From Pseudomonas sp. MPC6 (GTDB lineage Bacteria > Pseudomonadota > Gammaproteobacteria > Pseudomonadales > Pseudomonadaceae), in NCBI RefSeq assembly GCF_006094435.1, contig NZ_CP034783.1, forward strand, positions 1,949,001 to 2,013,000: 64,000 bases of DNA, read 5' to 3'. Position 1 is the first letter of the stretch. Each line of letters starts with the position of its first letter. This document shows, piece after piece, positions 62,796 through 64,000 of this stretch. The position numbers were made by a program, and so were the translations under genes. The notes below the pieces were generated by a model, which saw nothing but the letters and a program-made list of their open reading frames with translations, searched no databases and was not told the DNA's origin.

Positions 62796-63230
62796 TTATA
62801 ATTTTTGCGACCAGCTGTCGACGCCTTGCGCCATCAGTTGGTAGACGTGTTCGAAGGCGACTTTCTGCTGACGGTAGGGGTCGGAGATTTCCTGGTTGTC
62901 CTGCCACTTGCCCAGCAGGAACGTCTTGCCGCGCACTTCCGGAGCCATTTCGACGATGCGGTCCACATGGCGTTTTTCCATAGCGAGTATCACATCGGCT
63001 TGTTGCAGATGTTCGCGAGTCAGTTGCCGGCCTTTGTGGTCCGGGAGATCGCCGCCATGCTCGCGCAGTACTTCCAGCGCGGTGCTATCCATGGGTTTGT
63101 CTACCAGCGCGCCGAGGCCCGCCGAACTGACGTCAATGCCGCGATGGGCCAGTCTGCTTTTAAGCAGGGCTTCGACGGTGGGGCTGCGGCAGATATTGCC
63201 GACGCATACGACCAGGATTTTATTGAACAT
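62796..63230 (-). CDS. wzb: Low-molecular-weight protein-tyrosine phosphatase (Wzb)
   Basis: A 144-residue phosphatase. The P-loop VCVGNICRSPTVE (about 8-20) has the C(X)5R(S/T) signature with catalytic Cys and Arg, and the general-acid aspartate is in SDPYRQQK (about 115-122). The family is Wzb/Etp-like. It dephosphorylates the Wzc tyrosine cluster. The ATG at 63230 (MFNKILVVCVGN) is preferred; the longer frame starting at 63311 has no support. It is followed closely by wzc. Confidence 0.95.
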   Translation of the reverse strand: MFNKILVVCVGNICRSPTVEALLKSRLAHRGIDVSSAGLGALVDKPMDSTALEVLREHGGDLPDHKGRQLTREHLQQADVILAMEKRHVDRIVEMAPEVRGKTFLLGKWQDNQEISDPYRQQKVAFEHVYQLMAQGVDSWSQKL

Positions 63231-63447
63231 AGGGCTGCGATGGTTGCGAGATCGAGTGTGATGACCGCACAGGCAGCAGGAAGGAGGGGGTGGAATTCCT
63301 TTCCAACGCAACAGTACGGCATTCTCCGGTGCATTGCTGCTGCCGGGGCCATTTCAAAAGCGTGCACTTTAGAGGCGCAGGGGGGGAGGGTCAAGGATTG
63401 GCTGTTACTTTCTGCCATACGGGTGTTTGCTTTTGTTAGCAATATTA

Positions 63448-64000
63448 TTATGCCAGCATCGGGTAGGTGAATAGGCCAAAGTGCAGCAGATTCAAACCAA
63501 AATGCGTGGCGACTGCGGCGGCCAGTCCGGCGTAGCGGTAGGCCAGGCCGTAGCCGATGCCGGCCAGGGTTGCCAGGAATACCCATTGCCAACCGGCGCC
63601 CCAGTGGGCCAGGCCGAACAGTAGCGCTGCGCCTAGCAGGGCGAAGTGTTCGCCGTAGGGCAGGTGTTTGAGTCGCTGGGTGAAGCCGCCTTGTATATAG
63701 CCGCGGAACAGGGCTTCTTCGACCAGGGTGATCAGCAGGAGGTTGTTGAGGAGCCAGAGTCGGGCGATGTCGGGCCATTTCGGTGACCATTCGATGATGC
63801 CGAGCAGGCAGGCGCTGGCGAGGGTGAGCAGGGCGGTCAGGCTCAGGGTGATGGCGCTGGTTTTCAGGGTTTGGGTGAGTGAGCGTTGGGCGATGATCCA
63901 GGGGCAGGCGAGGATGAGCCAGAAGCCGATCAGGGGTTTGTCGAGGTTCAGGTACATCGAGAAGGGGATGGCGTTTTCGCTGAAGCGTTGTGGGGGGATG
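63448..64000 (-). CDS. CPBP-family intramembrane metalloprotease (5' end beyond window)
   Basis: The frame is open from the right edge to a stop at 63448. At least 183 residues are visible, reading PPQRFSENAIPFSMYLNLDKPLIGFWL at the left. The CPBP (Abi/CAAX protease-like) motifs are present: EEALFRGYIQGG (EExxxR), FGLAHWGAGW (FxxxH) and HFGLNLLHFG (HxxxN). The true start lies outside the window, since conserved residues continue through the ATG at 63957. Family members are membrane proteases; the target is unknown. It is upstream of wzb in the same orientation, with a 217-base gap. Confidence 0.9.
   Translation of the reverse strand, partial: IPPQRFSENAIPFSMYLNLDKPLIGFWLILACPWIIAQRSLTQTLKTSAITLSLTALLTLASACLLGIIEWSPKWPDIARLWLLNNLLLITLVEEALFRGYIQGGFTQRLKHLPYGEHFALLGAALLFGLAHWGAGWQWVFLATLAGIGYGLAYRYAGLAAAVATHFGLNLLHFGLFTYPMLA

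Overview
The window looks like a chromosome segment of a fluorescent-group Pseudomonas. It is GC-rich, carries many Pseudomonas-type REP sequences (GTAGGAGCTGGCTTGCCAGC and two other classes), and has a liu leucine-catabolism locus, PrrF-type and CrcZ/CrcY-type small RNAs, and orphan VgrG (type VI secretion) genes. Most real genes lie on the minus strand.

Layout. 1-1187: 5' part of an orphan vgrG that runs off the left edge. 1370-4766: a YebC-family protein, then a zapE / leucine-rich-repeat kinase pair. 4869-5815: a 135-bp REP tandem array. 5823-8862: an ECF sigma / anti-sigma pair divergent from an SrpA-like catalase / cytochrome b561 pair, with matching ECF promoter motifs facing both ways. 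8880-10927: a 167-bp REP array ending inside a REP-associated tyrosine transposase (RAYT). 10922-15682: an MFS transporter with a divergent HxlR regulator, an M14 carboxypeptidase, a PrrF-type iron-responsive sRNA with a Fur box, and a small Pseudomonas protein divergent from a CI-like repressor that lacks its self-cleavage residues. 15741-26213: the liu locus (liuD, C, B, A; an acyl-CoA synthetase; a CrcY-like sRNA; liuE; liuR) with LiuR-type operators. 26515-28489: an Aer-like chemoreceptor and a small protein.

29048-40559: an orphan VgrG island. It holds VgrG, a modular cell-wall-hydrolase-like effector, a periplasmic immunity candidate, a two-TM protein and a TssM/IcmF-like protein without a recognisable Walker A motif, and ends in an IS66 remnant. 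40771-64000: galU, then a large exopolysaccharide region. This has a Tat-exported phage-tailspike-like beta-helix protein, a yjbE-wza-yjbFGH-vanZ module, an IS66 remnant, an AT-rich set of polymer genes (WecG, LPG-synthase-like membrane protein, nitroreductase, pyruvyl transferase, Wzy), an initiating WcaJ/WbaP transferase, rfaH, wzc and wzb, and a partial CPBP protease.

How the genes work together. LiuR controls leucine breakdown to acetyl-CoA and acetoacetate, and a carbon-catabolite sRNA (CrcY-like) sits inside that locus. An exact ops element (GGCGGTAGCGTG) lies 110 bases upstream of the initiating glycosyltransferase and next to a local rfaH. This suggests that RfaH drives transcription through the long, AT-rich exopolysaccharide operon. 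WbaP starts the repeat unit on undecaprenyl phosphate, Wzy polymerises, Wzc/Wzb control chain length and export, Wza forms the outer-membrane channel, and YjbEFGH and the tailspike-like protein probably process or retain the polymer.

All identifications come from reading sequence and from memory of families. No database search was run.
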